This document shows, one piece after another, positions 27,281-36,138 of a stretch of 64,000 nt of DNA. The notes under the pieces are model-generated. The model did no database searches. It saw only the letters and a program-made list of their open reading frames with translations, and was not told where the DNA came from. The stretch covers positions 6,448,501 through 6,512,500 of the forward strand of contig NZ_CP081903.1 in NCBI RefSeq assembly GCF_020091405.1, read 5' to 3'. The stretch is from Bacteroides cellulosilyticus. GTDB lineage: Bacteria > Bacteroidota > Bacteroidia > Bacteroidales > Bacteroidaceae. Position 1 is the first letter of the stretch. Each line of letters opens with the position of its first letter. The position numbers were made by a program, and so were the translations under genes.

Positions 27281-28516
27281 TTATCCCAAGAATGAGATCA
27301 ATACACCCGCAGCTACCGCCGAACCGATAACACCGGAGATATTACTGGACATACAGTAATTCAGCACATGGTTCTTCGGATCATACTTCGTAGCAATCTC
27401 ATTACATACACGACTTGCCATAGGCACAGCACTCAGTCCCGTTGCACCAATCAGCGGATTGATCTTCTTCTTGCTGAACAGATTGAACAGCTTCACAAAG
27501 AAGATACCACCTGAAATAGAAAGTGCAAACGCAAGGAAACCACCCACTACAATACCGATAGTCGTCCAATTCAGGAACGCTTCGCTTGTCATAGTTGCAC
27601 CTACACTCAGTCCTAAGAAAATAGTTGCCGCATTCATAATGCTATTTGCAGCTGCATCAAACAAACGACTGGTATCCGCACCGATTTCCTTAATCAGGTT
27701 ACCGAACATCAACATACCGATCAAAGGCACTGCCGTCGGTACAAAGAGAGCGACAACCGTAGTCACTGCTATCGGGAAAATAATTTTCAGTACACGCAGA
27801 TTCTTGATTTCCGTCTTCGAGGGATAGAGTTTTTCCTGTTCCTTCATATTGATCATCAGCTCCTTCTTAGAGCATAACAATTTCACTACCAACGGAATAA
27901 TCACCGGGACCAACGCCATGTAAGAATAAGCGGCAATAGCAATCGGGCCCAACAAATGCGGAGCCAACTTGATAGTAGTAAAAATAGCAGTCGGACCATC
28001 AGCACCACCAATGATACCGAGAGCACCTGCTTCCTGCGGTGTAAAACCAATCATCACTGCACACAACAGTACTGTAAAGATGCCCAACTGCGCTGCCGCC
28101 CCGAAGATGGAAAGATGCAAATTACGGAGCATCGGTCCAAAGTCCGTCAAAGCACCCACACCCATAAAGATGATGGGGGGCAGGAAACCTGTCTTAATCA
28201 ACATATAATAGATGAAGTTCATCAATCCCAAGTCGTGTGCAATTTCATGCAACGGCATTTCCCAGATGTTCTTCAACGCCCCATTTACCATTACCATTCC
28301 GTTTTCATCCGCCTGAATGACACCCATTTCGCCACCGGGAAAGTTGGCGATGAGCACACCGAAAGCGATAGGTACCAGCAATAACGGTTCGTAATGCTTC
28401 TTGATACCCAGATACAGCAGGATGAAAGCAATGGCATACATCACCAGAAACGACGGGTCTTCAATGATATTGCTGAAGGCCGTCATACCGTAGAGTCTTC
28501 CAAATATATCTTCCAT
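27281..28516 (-). CDS. oadB: Sodium-translocating decarboxylase beta subunit (OadB/MmdB type)
   Basis: The 411-residue protein is strongly hydrophobic with about 10 spans. It carries the family signature ALGIIGGADGPTAIFTTIKLAP and the C-terminal GLSAVPMASRVCNEIATKYDPKNHVLNYCMSSNISGVIGSA. The beta subunit binds carboxybiotin, decarboxylates it and exports sodium across the inner membrane. It is the last gene of the gamma-alpha-beta operon, 6 bp after the alpha-subunit stop. Whether the complex acts on oxaloacetate or methylmalonyl-CoA depends on the alpha subunit, so the symbol is by family only. Confidence 0.93.
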   Translation of the reverse strand: MEDIFGRLYGMTAFSNIIEDPSFLVMYAIAFILLYLGIKKHYEPLLLVPIAFGVLIANFPGGEMGVIQADENGMVMVNGALKNIWEMPLHEIAHDLGLMNFIYYMLIKTGFLPPIIFMGVGALTDFGPMLRNLHLSIFGAAAQLGIFTVLLCAVMIGFTPQEAGALGIIGGADGPTAIFTTIKLAPHLLGPIAIAAYSYMALVPVIIPLVVKLLCSKKELMINMKEQEKLYPSKTEIKNLRVLKIIFPIAVTTVVALFVPTAVPLIGMLMFGNLIKEIGADTSRLFDAAANSIMNAATIFLGLSVGATMTSEAFLNWTTIGIVVGGFLAFALSISGGIFFVKLFNLFSKKKINPLIGATGLSAVPMASRVCNEIATKYDPKNHVLNYCMSSNISGVIGSAVAAGVLISFLG

Positions 28517-28522
28517 GCTGCG

Positions 28523-30358
28523 TTATCCTATCTTCATTAATACATCATCTTCTGAAATGGTATCGCCCGGAGTAGCACAAATAGCAGTAACTGTTCCGTC
28601 GAAATCGGCACGGATGGCGTTATACGTCTTCATAGCTTCGATGTAGCAAAGCAAGTCACCTTTCTTCACCTTGTCGCCCACCTTCAACGGAGTTTCCTGC
28701 GCATTCTTCGTCAGGAAGAATTTTCCTTCCAACGGAGCAACCACATCCTGACCTTCGCCTACAGGAGCTTCCACTTTTGCTGTAGCATCTGCCGGCAAAT
28801 CAATATCACCGTAAGCTACCGTTACGCGATAAGCCTGTCCGTCCACCTGTACGGTAAGTGTCTTTGGTTTGGCATCATCCAGCGGGGATTTGTTTAGTTC
28901 CGCCTTCCGTTTTTCCACGTCTGCCAGGAAGTCTTCTTTCGCCTTGCCACTCTTGTATGCTTCGTATTGTGCCGGATGCATGGCATATTCGAAGAGTTCT
29001 TCATCATCTTCACCCAAATCCCATTTGTTCTCTTTCATCATCTTGCGATACTTATCGAGCGCATCCGGATAATTATCCTGCGGGTTTCCGGTAAAGAACT
29101 TACGGCCTTCACGTTCGGCTTTCTCAATGATTTCGGGAGCCAGCGTACCCGGCAATTTACCAGCTTTACCTAACAGCATATCCCAGATATCATCAGCAAT
29201 CATACCCCAACGTTCCTTGCCTTTTTCCATAGCAATCACGTTCATCATCGCCAGATTCTTAACATACTGGCTGAACGGAGTTACCAACGGAGGATAACCT
29301 ACGCGCGGCCATACGTAAGCCACTTCATTGAACAGCTTGATAAGCAACTGATCCTGCGTCATAAACGGCAAGTTACGTTTCGCCTTATATTTATTGATAG
29401 ATTCCAGATTGGACTCCAAGTCAGCCATCAAGCTACCCATCATACCACCCGGAAGTCCCGGACCGATCAACAAGGAGTTCATCAAGCGGTTCTTCGGACT
29501 GATATACAAACCGAGGAAGTCATCCATAAATTCCTGAATCAATGCACGCACCTTCATGTATGCTTCCATATTCACCTCAGGAACCTGGAAACCTGCATCT
29601 TTCAGCATAGCCTGCACACTCAGCAAGTCAGCGTGTCCCGTACCCCATGACAACGGTTCCATGCCCACGTCAATATAATCGCAACCAGCCTCGCAAACTT
29701 CGAGGATACTTGCCATATTGAAACCGGGACCTGCATGACTATGATATTGAATAGGAATTTCAGGATGTGCAGCCTTGATATTAGCCACAATCTTGCCCAG
29801 CGATACCGGACGTCCGATACCTGCCATATCCTTGATACAGATTTCATCAGCACCCGCCTTGATGAGCTCTAACGCCATATTGGTGTAATATTCTACTGTA
29901 TGGATGGGCGAATGGGTGATACAGAGCGAACATTGGGAAATCATTCCGGCTTCTTTAGCGTAAGCGATGGAAGGAATAATGTTACGGGTATCGTTCAGTC
30001 CACAGAATGTACGTGTAATGTCCGTCCCCTGCACTTTCTTCACTTTATAAAACAGCTTACGCACATCGGCAGGTACGGGACTCATGCGAAGACCGTTCAG
30101 TGCACGGTCCAACATGTGAGTTTGTATACCGGCTTCGTGGAACGGCTTCGTCCATGCACGTACAGCTTTATTAGGATTTTCACCAAACAATAGATTTACC
30201 TGTTCAAAACCTCCGCCATTGGTTTCTACGCGGGCAAAACAGCCCATCTCAACAATAGCGGGAGCAACCTTCACCAGCTGGTCTACGCGGGGCACATATT
30301 TTCCGGCACTCTGCCACATGTCCCTGAAAACCAGGCTGAACTTAATTTCCTTTTTCAT
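28523..30358 (-). CDS. oadA: Biotin-dependent decarboxylase alpha subunit with carboxyltransferase and biotinyl domains (OadA type)
   Basis: The 611-residue protein begins with a TIM-barrel carboxyltransferase domain (to about 290) containing EICIKDMAGIGRPVSLG and IQYHSHAGPG. A conserved oxaloacetate-decarboxylase domain follows (about 300-480, with MMGSLMADLESNLESI). The biotinyl domain at the C-terminus has CYIEAMKTYNA with K577 as the biotin lysine. This layout is that of oxaloacetate decarboxylase alpha rather than of the separate methylmalonyl-CoA enzyme subunits. It transfers CO2 from the acid to biotin for the beta subunit. It lies 37 bp after the gamma gene. Confidence 0.94.
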   Translation of the reverse strand: MKKEIKFSLVFRDMWQSAGKYVPRVDQLVKVAPAIVEMGCFARVETNGGGFEQVNLLFGENPNKAVRAWTKPFHEAGIQTHMLDRALNGLRMSPVPADVRKLFYKVKKVQGTDITRTFCGLNDTRNIIPSIAYAKEAGMISQCSLCITHSPIHTVEYYTNMALELIKAGADEICIKDMAGIGRPVSLGKIVANIKAAHPEIPIQYHSHAGPGFNMASILEVCEAGCDYIDVGMEPLSWGTGHADLLSVQAMLKDAGFQVPEVNMEAYMKVRALIQEFMDDFLGLYISPKNRLMNSLLIGPGLPGGMMGSLMADLESNLESINKYKAKRNLPFMTQDQLLIKLFNEVAYVWPRVGYPPLVTPFSQYVKNLAMMNVIAMEKGKERWGMIADDIWDMLLGKAGKLPGTLAPEIIEKAEREGRKFFTGNPQDNYPDALDKYRKMMKENKWDLGEDDEELFEYAMHPAQYEAYKSGKAKEDFLADVEKRKAELNKSPLDDAKPKTLTVQVDGQAYRVTVAYGDIDLPADATAKVEAPVGEGQDVVAPLEGKFFLTKNAQETPLKVGDKVKKGDLLCYIEAMKTYNAIRADFDGTVTAICATPGDTISEDDVLMKIG

Positions 30359-30395
30359 ACTAAATAAATAGGTGTGTGTTTTTTATTAAAGATTA

Positions 30396-30656
30396 TCATT
30401 TTATTTTCTCGACCTTGGCTACTTTACCCTTGCCTTGTGTCACCACTGTTACAGCGGCACTGATAGCAGCCAAAATGTTTCCGGGAATTGCGGCAGGACC
30501 TTGCGCACCTTTCTTATCCGGCACCACCTCTTCGGGGGCGTACTTGTTTACCAGAAGAATAAGTCCTTTACCTAAGTAGATTACAATCAGCAGGATAGCG
30601 AACACTGTCGTCATACCTACTACCATCAGCAGAAGCGCTGTGTTGAGATTTTCCAT
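30396..30656 (-). CDS. oadG: Sodium-pump decarboxylase gamma subunit (OadG)
   Basis: The 86-residue protein has one N-terminal membrane span (ALLLMVVGMTTVFAILLIVIYLG) with the VGMTTVFAxL pattern typical of OadG. A short linker and a basic tail follow. The gamma subunit anchors and assembles the alpha and beta subunits. It is the first gene of the operon. The C-terminal region here has no histidine-rich zinc-binding tail of the kind known from Klebsiella. Confidence 0.88.
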   Translation of the reverse strand: MENLNTALLLMVVGMTTVFAILLIVIYLGKGLILLVNKYAPEEVVPDKKGAQGPAAIPGNILAAISAAVTVVTQGKGKVAKVEKIK

Positions 30657-30763
30657 ATTATAAATTATTAGTTATTCGGTCTGTTTTACAAAAAATCGTC
30701 CGAAATTAGCGAATATTTATAGAAGAAAGGCAGAAAAAAATGATAAAAGATGCTAAAACAAAA

Positions 30764-30797
30764 GTTCCCGTACTGCCGGAAGGGGCTGTACGGGAAC
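30764..30797 (-). terminator. Rho-independent terminator of the HU-like gene
   Basis: GTTCCCGTAC (30764-30773) and GTACGGGAAC (30788-30797) are perfect arms with a 14-nt loop. On the minus strand the hairpin is followed by TTTTGTTTTAG. It lies 57 bp past the stop of the HU-like gene. Confidence 0.85.
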
Positions 30798-30854
30798 CAT
30801 TTATCACAAGTCGGATGCTCCAAAAACGGAGGTTAACGAAGCACGGGGGGAAGG

Positions 30855-31349
30855 TTATCCTAACGGATTTTCATCCAGACCACCTTCACCGGAACCGCCA
30901 CCGGGATTGCCACCCTCAGTGTTGTCACTGGTAGTGCTGCCATTGGCAAGCTTCTCTAGATCCGTCCAGTCAACATCAACATCCACCATAGAGCGGGTGG
31001 TAACCTGCTTGCCGCTGCTACGTTTCACCTCGGGAATGAAACGTACACGTATGCCATTAATCTGTCCGGAGTTCACCTCACCAGGTGTGGCAACTCCCCT
31101 CTTGTTCGTAGCAGCTGTATAGTAGAAAGTCCCTACGCCCTCAATCTTCACCGTACGCCCCATGGCCATATAGTCAGCCATTACGCCTCCCAGGTTTTTC
31201 AGCACGGCAAATGTGTCACCGCGGGTGACAGTAGAGAGCAAGGACAGTTTGTCCGCTACCTTGTCAGTAGTAATAGGTGTACCGGTAGTAATTGCTTTCG
31301 GATACCACAAATCATTCAGTTTCGATTGAAATTTCTTGTAAAATGCCAT
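30855..31349 (-). CDS. HU-like DNA-binding protein (Bacteroidetes HU-HIG type) with glycine-rich tail
   Basis: The 164-residue protein has an HU/IHF-like core: a helical N-terminal part (KVADKLSLLSTVTRGDTFAVLKNLGGVMADYMAMG), then RTVKIEGVGTFYYTAATNKRG and the beta-arm-like IRVRFIPEVKRSSGKQ. The last 30 or so residues are a flexible Gly/Ser/Glu/Asn tail ending GGLDENPLG. Such proteins are numerous in Bacteroides and are usually described as HU-family or histone-like proteins of unknown role. It is a single-gene unit with its own promoter, long leader and terminator. Confidence 0.88.
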   Translation of the reverse strand: MAFYKKFQSKLNDLWYPKAITTGTPITTDKVADKLSLLSTVTRGDTFAVLKNLGGVMADYMAMGRTVKIEGVGTFYYTAATNKRGVATPGEVNSGQINGIRVRFIPEVKRSSGKQVTTRSMVDVDVDWTDLEKLANGSTTSDNTEGGNPGGGSGEGGLDENPLG

Positions 31350-31409
31350 AATAATAATGTTTTTAAATGATTAATTAATAATGTATATCTGATTTCTCTT
31401 GTCTCACCC

Positions 31410-31465
31410 GAGAAGCGGAAGTTTTCATCGTGAGGCCTCAACGATTCAGCCATCCGCTTTTCTCA
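31410..31465 (-). promoter_or_regulatory. Structured 5' leader of the HU-like gene
   Basis: On the minus strand GAGAA-AA-GCGGA (31465-31454) pairs with TCCGCTTCTC (31419-31410), giving 10 pairs with a two-base bulge. Inside it ATCGT pairs with ACGAT around a TGAGGCCTCA palindrome. The structure lies between the promoter and the start codon in a leader of about 120 nt. Confidence 0.6.
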
Positions 31466-31477
31466 AATTCGATGTTG

Positions 31478-31509
31478 CAAAGTTAGGGTGGAAAGCAAGA
31501 GAAAACAAA
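31478..31509 (-). promoter_or_regulatory. Promoter of the HU-like gene
   Basis: On the minus strand TTTG (31509-31506), a 20-bp spacer and TAACTTTG (31485-31478) match the Bacteroides consensus exactly. The start codon is 129 bp away, which implies a long leader. Confidence 0.8.
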
Positions 31510-31516
31510 GAAATGG

Positions 31517-31689
31517 CATCTACAATCATTTTCAACATCCCCCTCATAGACAGCATGTTATAAAACACGCATCTCTACAAGAGGGAAAAGATAAAGAAAC
31601 AGGGGAAACGAAAATAATGTGACAATCTCTACAAGTAAGAGGTATAAAGCACTGATAATGAATGGTGGCATTCAAAGTAGTCTCTACAA
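31517..31689. repeat. Four phased TCTACAA motifs 54-55 bp apart
   Basis: TCTACAA occurs at 31519, 31574, 31628 and 31683; the last three are extended to TCTCTACAA. Steps are 55, 54 and 55 bp, and the DNA between is not repeated. The motifs lie directly upstream of the HU-like promoter and downstream of hsdR. No gene is visible in 31350-31779. Confidence 0.65.
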
Positions 31690-31779
31690 CAAGGAAATAG
31701 CCATTCATAATTGCATAATCAATACAGTCAGTGAATATTTCAAATCTTTATCATATACTTCAACCGCTGCCATACATTT

Positions 31780-34700
31780 TTAAAGATTATCTTTTTGCTG
31801 AATATTTTCATCTACTATTTTACTGAACGCATCGGCACAGCTTTTGATGTCTTTGTACTCCTGAAGCTTTTTCCCGTCAAGACCTTCAGGTGACCAATCT
31901 CCAATATTCTTTGCATAAATACCTTGATTTAATCGTTCCAATAAGTCCATATTAAAAGGCACAGGAATATTTGATAGTTGCATCTCATCAATAATTCTTT
32001 TAAAATAAGTGTAATCACCATCGATAATGAATCCTTTGTCAGCTGCTATACGGTAAATTGCTTCCCAGTGCCGTTGCTTGGAGAAAGCCGATTTTTTAGG
32101 ATTATATCCTAAAAGTTTAACAATGCATTTCTTGAGTATTTCAATTCGCTTTTCTTCCGGCAATTCTCTGATATCAATAGATTCCGCAGCTACACCAGAA
32201 TATTTTTCATCATTAGTAACGGAGTAAAGTCTACAACTATGGTGTGGCGTAGATTCAGGTACAATCATTTCTACATCATGGCCTGCCATTTCCAAATCGG
32301 TGATAGAGGCTCCTGTAGCATAGAAATACATTGAAATGATTATACTGATGGCAGTATCTACTTCCTGTTCAGAAGCAGTAGGCGAAATATGCGATTCATC
32401 ATTACGCCAACCCTTAATCAACATTAGGTATTGATACAATTGCTGTTTGGCTGCATCGGTACTAAATTTCAAGTTCCAAAGGCATCTATGAGCATAGATT
32501 ACATTTTTCCATGTCACATCCTCACCTTCGTTTCGTGCAGGTACACCACTGTTATGCATCAAGTAATATAGTTTTTTAAGGTAAGCTTCATATTTGGTCA
32601 CAAGCAAATTGAATGCCACAAACTTATCTACTATGGTTACTTTCTTTCCATATAGATTGTTGAAAGCCCTATTGATGAACAACCCCACATTGTCAAGCGA
32701 CTCGACGGATTCCTTGCCAATCACATAGAATACGCTATTTAGCACTTCTTCTATGGGACGCATTTGCGGAAGTACTCCACTTAAAGTCGTTGTCAGTATA
32801 TCTTTTATTTTTGCTTTTACGACATCAATGTCGAAAGACTGCTCTCTTTCGGTTTCTTGTGAATTTTCTAAAACCTCAACGGATTGTCCCGTTAATGATT
32901 CCTGATTGATTGTATCAGTAGAGTAATTTTCATCTTCATTCAGATAAGCTTTTAAGATACGCTCTCTACAGCTTCCGTCAAGGATAAACTCTCTAAGTAT
33001 CTTATCAATTTTGGGCATAACCATGCGTGCAGGAACTTCCGAGCCTTCTGTTTTGGTAAGGAACTCACGAGTCTTAGCCATATTCAAGGTTAACTTCAGA
33101 TTATCAAATTGACTATACTCATTTAAGTTTTGTTCCGTAATGCCTCTGTTCATGATATGTTCCAACTGACTGGCATTTATACCTGTAGCTTCTACTAAAA
33201 TCATTATCTGCTTGTGTAGCTCACGGAGTTGATATTCTGCGATATAGTCATAGATAGTTTTGCCTGGGGCAAGATGCAAATCACCCGATTGAATGTCGTG
33301 CAGTATCACCATCGCCGTTCGTTGGTCTTTCTGCGAAAGTGAGGCGAATGTTTTATGCAGCTCTTTAAAGGCCTCTTTCGTAAGTTCGCTGCCAGGACCG
33401 GTAGTATAAAGGTTTTTGATGAACTTCACAAACTTCGAGTTGATATATTCCGCATCTATGGTGCCCGTACCGGTTTCAGTGATATAAGTATCGATAGGAT
33501 AGTCGAAATCGTTGGCTTCACCGCCACCTTCTCTACCTTCAAACAACTCGCGATAGCGTTGTAACAAAATTAAGTAGGTCTGTTCATCAAGCTCCATTCT
33601 TACATGGGTATAAGTATCACCATGCTGAAATTCATACTCGACTTTATCCCATAAGAATCCTTGCAGTTTAGCAGCTTCGAGTAGATGAGTCATCTGACTG
33701 AAGTCCTTAGCAAACATATTGCGGTCTTCACGAGTATCAGGCAACCGCTCAAAGTTGGCTATCCGGTGTGATTGGAATATGTCGCGTATATGCAGGAAAC
33801 GTTGATTGATATTAACCAAATTACTTTCCAACTTATCTACAAACACACCAAGCGGGCGATCCACATATACTTCAAGCGCATCGTTAATATTCTGCTGCAT
33901 AGTGTATGGGAATGTGTAGTAACGGATAATGCCAAAAGGTTTATCAGGTCCAAACAAGCGGTTGGTACGCGAGAAAGCTTGGATGATGTCCACATACTTC
34001 ATCAACTTATCCACATAGAGCGTATTCACCCATTTTGAATCGTAGCCGGTAAGCATCTGCGTAACCACAATGAGTAAATCTATCTGCTGATTGTGGTCAT
34101 GCTCTATACTAAGATAGGGCTTTTTGTGAGCCAATCGTTTTGCCACATCTTTCTTATATTTCGCGTAAGTAGAAAGCTGAAAAGAGGTGTGATATTTATC
34201 ATTATAATCTTTAAGTATTTCCAGTAATGCATCTTCCTTGGCAATTCCTTCATTGGAATTGTCGATATTATTGTCGAACACAGTTACCACATTCAACGAA
34301 GGATATTGCTCTTTGAATAGTTTATAGTAAGCTATAGCTTCCGGTATGTTTTGTGTAGCCAGTATTCCATGAAACTTGTCGTTCTTGCTTAGCTGGCTAC
34401 GACTTTTTATAATATCGGCCGCTACGGCTTGATGATGAATGGGCTGTTGATAAATATCATTGGGAAGATAATATTCTATACCATGTTTTGTCTCACCGCC
34501 TTCAGTGTAAGTTTTGGGCATCTGCAACTCATTGACAAATTTATTGTAAATTGCCATTTTCTCCTCATCACCCTCAATCTCTTCAATGCGCTTCACTCTT
34601 AACTGAGCAAATGCAGCTTTTTCGCGTAGCTCGTTGTCATCATAGGTGTTTATGCGATAAGGGTCAAAACCAAGTACGTTATGGTCGGGGATGCCATTGG

Positions 34701-36132
34701 CAATGGTGTATTTATGAAGCATATCGCCGAAAAGCGTTTCGGTCATGATTTCGTTGTGGGCATTTTCTTCAAACACCGGTGTACCAGTGAAGCCAAAAAG
34801 TAACGCACGAGGAAATGTATTCTTAATGTTGATAAGCATATCGCCAAATACGCTTCTATGACATTCGTCTATGATAAATACCAATCGTTTACGTCCGATG
34901 CTGTCTATTTCAGTCTGTGAAATGCCATATTCGCTGTTGACATTCGACATCTTTTGGATAGAGGTTACAATCAAGCGGTCATCGTTATCAGTACTTTGCA
35001 GTTTGCTGACCAGAATGGCAGTATTCTGTGTGTCTTGTATTACATCAGATTCTCCGGCAAAGCCACGATATTCATCAAGCGACTGTATGCTCAGCTCAAT
35101 ACGATCCATAAGGAATACCACTTTGTCCGCATCGCCTGAGTTAGCTATCAGTTGTGCCGATTTAAAACTGGTCATGGTTTTGCCAGAGCCTGTTGTATGC
35201 CAGATGAAGCCTCCACGATGTTGGTGCGTGTCCCAATTGGTTTTATGGGTCACATCACTTATCTTGTTGACAGCAAAATATTGATAACTGCGAAGTACTT
35301 TTAACGTCTTGTCTTTATCGTCCGCAATGGTGTAATATCCCACAAGCTGGTGAGCCATAGGAATACTTAGCAGGTCGGATACAACTCTTCGCCAATCACT
35401 AACGATGGTATTGTTGAAGTCCTCCCAATGAAAATAATATTCAGGTTTGAAGTTTTCTTCCAGTCCGGGATTGGCAAAGTAAAGCGTCTCTTCAGGGGTC
35501 ATTGCAACAAATATCTGTACCATCTTAAAAATGCCACTGCCAAATACACCTTCGTGGGTGTAGCGTTTGATCTGAAAAGTAGCCTGGCTCACATCCACTT
35601 TCGAACGTTTCAGTTCAATGTGGATAACAGGCATGCCATTGATCAATAGCATAACATCACCTCGCCGGTCTCCACCTAAAGGGTGTGAAACCCTGAAACG
35701 GGGCTGGCGCACTATCTGATAACGGCTTTGTCCGGCACTGATTTCACGAGCATCGAATATTTTGAGATATACCTCTTTACCACAATTATTCGTATCCACA
35801 GGATTATCACGTTTGATACATACCTGCCCGCCATTAATAAGTCTGTTCACGGCATACGGACTGTCACATCTATTCACTTGGTCGATGACTTGTTGCATCT
35901 CACTTGTGGTGAGCGTAGCATTGCCAAGCCGGTTGATGTCTCTATTATTATCAAAGATTATGTTGGCCCAGTTTTGTATCAGATCTGCTTCACTGGGTTG
36001 CATCATTACCTCCTTCTCCCAACCGTGGTGGGGAAGTAAATCAACAAGTGCCTGTTCAAAAGCACTTTCTTTGATGAAGAATTGCGTATTGTCGTTTGGC
36101 ATATAGTTTTGGTCATTTATAAGGTTATACAT
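31780..36132 (-). CDS. hsdR: Type I restriction enzyme R subunit (HsdR) with HEPN-like C-terminal region
   Basis: At 1450 residues it is longer than a typical HsdR (about 1000-1200). The N-terminal nuclease has GDVMLLINGMPVIHIELKRS near residue 174 (D...ExK). The translocase motor has Walker A (HTTGSGKT, about 314), the DECH box (VFIIDECHRSVFGD, about 421), and later MLTGYDSKWVNTLYVDK and AFSRTNR. Near the C-terminus lies WRNDESHIS with R1243 and H1248, the RNxxxH motif of HEPN ribonucleases, in a helical setting. The ATG at 36132 is 6 bp after the rhuM stop, while one 30 bp later is possible. It is the last gene of the hsdM-hsdS-rhuM-hsdR unit and cuts unmodified DNA after translocation. Confidence 0.95.
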   Translation of the reverse strand: MYNLINDQNYMPNDNTQFFIKESAFEQALVDLLPHHGWEKEVMMQPSEADLIQNWANIIFDNNRDINRLGNATLTTSEMQQVIDQVNRCDSPYAVNRLINGGQVCIKRDNPVDTNNCGKEVYLKIFDAREISAGQSRYQIVRQPRFRVSHPLGGDRRGDVMLLINGMPVIHIELKRSKVDVSQATFQIKRYTHEGVFGSGIFKMVQIFVAMTPEETLYFANPGLEENFKPEYYFHWEDFNNTIVSDWRRVVSDLLSIPMAHQLVGYYTIADDKDKTLKVLRSYQYFAVNKISDVTHKTNWDTHQHRGGFIWHTTGSGKTMTSFKSAQLIANSGDADKVVFLMDRIELSIQSLDEYRGFAGESDVIQDTQNTAILVSKLQSTDNDDRLIVTSIQKMSNVNSEYGISQTEIDSIGRKRLVFIIDECHRSVFGDMLINIKNTFPRALLFGFTGTPVFEENAHNEIMTETLFGDMLHKYTIANGIPDHNVLGFDPYRINTYDDNELREKAAFAQLRVKRIEEIEGDEEKMAIYNKFVNELQMPKTYTEGGETKHGIEYYLPNDIYQQPIHHQAVAADIIKSRSQLSKNDKFHGILATQNIPEAIAYYKLFKEQYPSLNVVTVFDNNIDNSNEGIAKEDALLEILKDYNDKYHTSFQLSTYAKYKKDVAKRLAHKKPYLSIEHDHNQQIDLLIVVTQMLTGYDSKWVNTLYVDKLMKYVDIIQAFSRTNRLFGPDKPFGIIRYYTFPYTMQQNINDALEVYVDRPLGVFVDKLESNLVNINQRFLHIRDIFQSHRIANFERLPDTREDRNMFAKDFSQMTHLLEAAKLQGFLWDKVEYEFQHGDTYTHVRMELDEQTYLILLQRYRELFEGREGGGEANDFDYPIDTYITETGTGTIDAEYINSKFVKFIKNLYTTGPGSELTKEAFKELHKTFASLSQKDQRTAMVILHDIQSGDLHLAPGKTIYDYIAEYQLRELHKQIMILVEATGINASQLEHIMNRGITEQNLNEYSQFDNLKLTLNMAKTREFLTKTEGSEVPARMVMPKIDKILREFILDGSCRERILKAYLNEDENYSTDTINQESLTGQSVEVLENSQETEREQSFDIDVVKAKIKDILTTTLSGVLPQMRPIEEVLNSVFYVIGKESVESLDNVGLFINRAFNNLYGKKVTIVDKFVAFNLLVTKYEAYLKKLYYLMHNSGVPARNEGEDVTWKNVIYAHRCLWNLKFSTDAAKQQLYQYLMLIKGWRNDESHISPTASEQEVDTAISIIISMYFYATGASITDLEMAGHDVEMIVPESTPHHSCRLYSVTNDEKYSGVAAESIDIRELPEEKRIEILKKCIVKLLGYNPKKSAFSKQRHWEAIYRIAADKGFIIDGDYTYFKRIIDEMQLSNIPVPFNMDLLERLNQGIYAKNIGDWSPEGLDGKKLQEYKDIKSCADAFSKIVDENIQQKDNL

Positions 36133-36138
36133 ACAAGA

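Noticed and set aside
31517..31689. Degenerate CRISPR array based on TCTCTACAA at 54-55 bp
   Set aside because: Only 7-9 bp recur, too short for a CRISPR repeat, the spacing is too short for the Cas12a-type arrays the motif recalls, and no cas gene is present.
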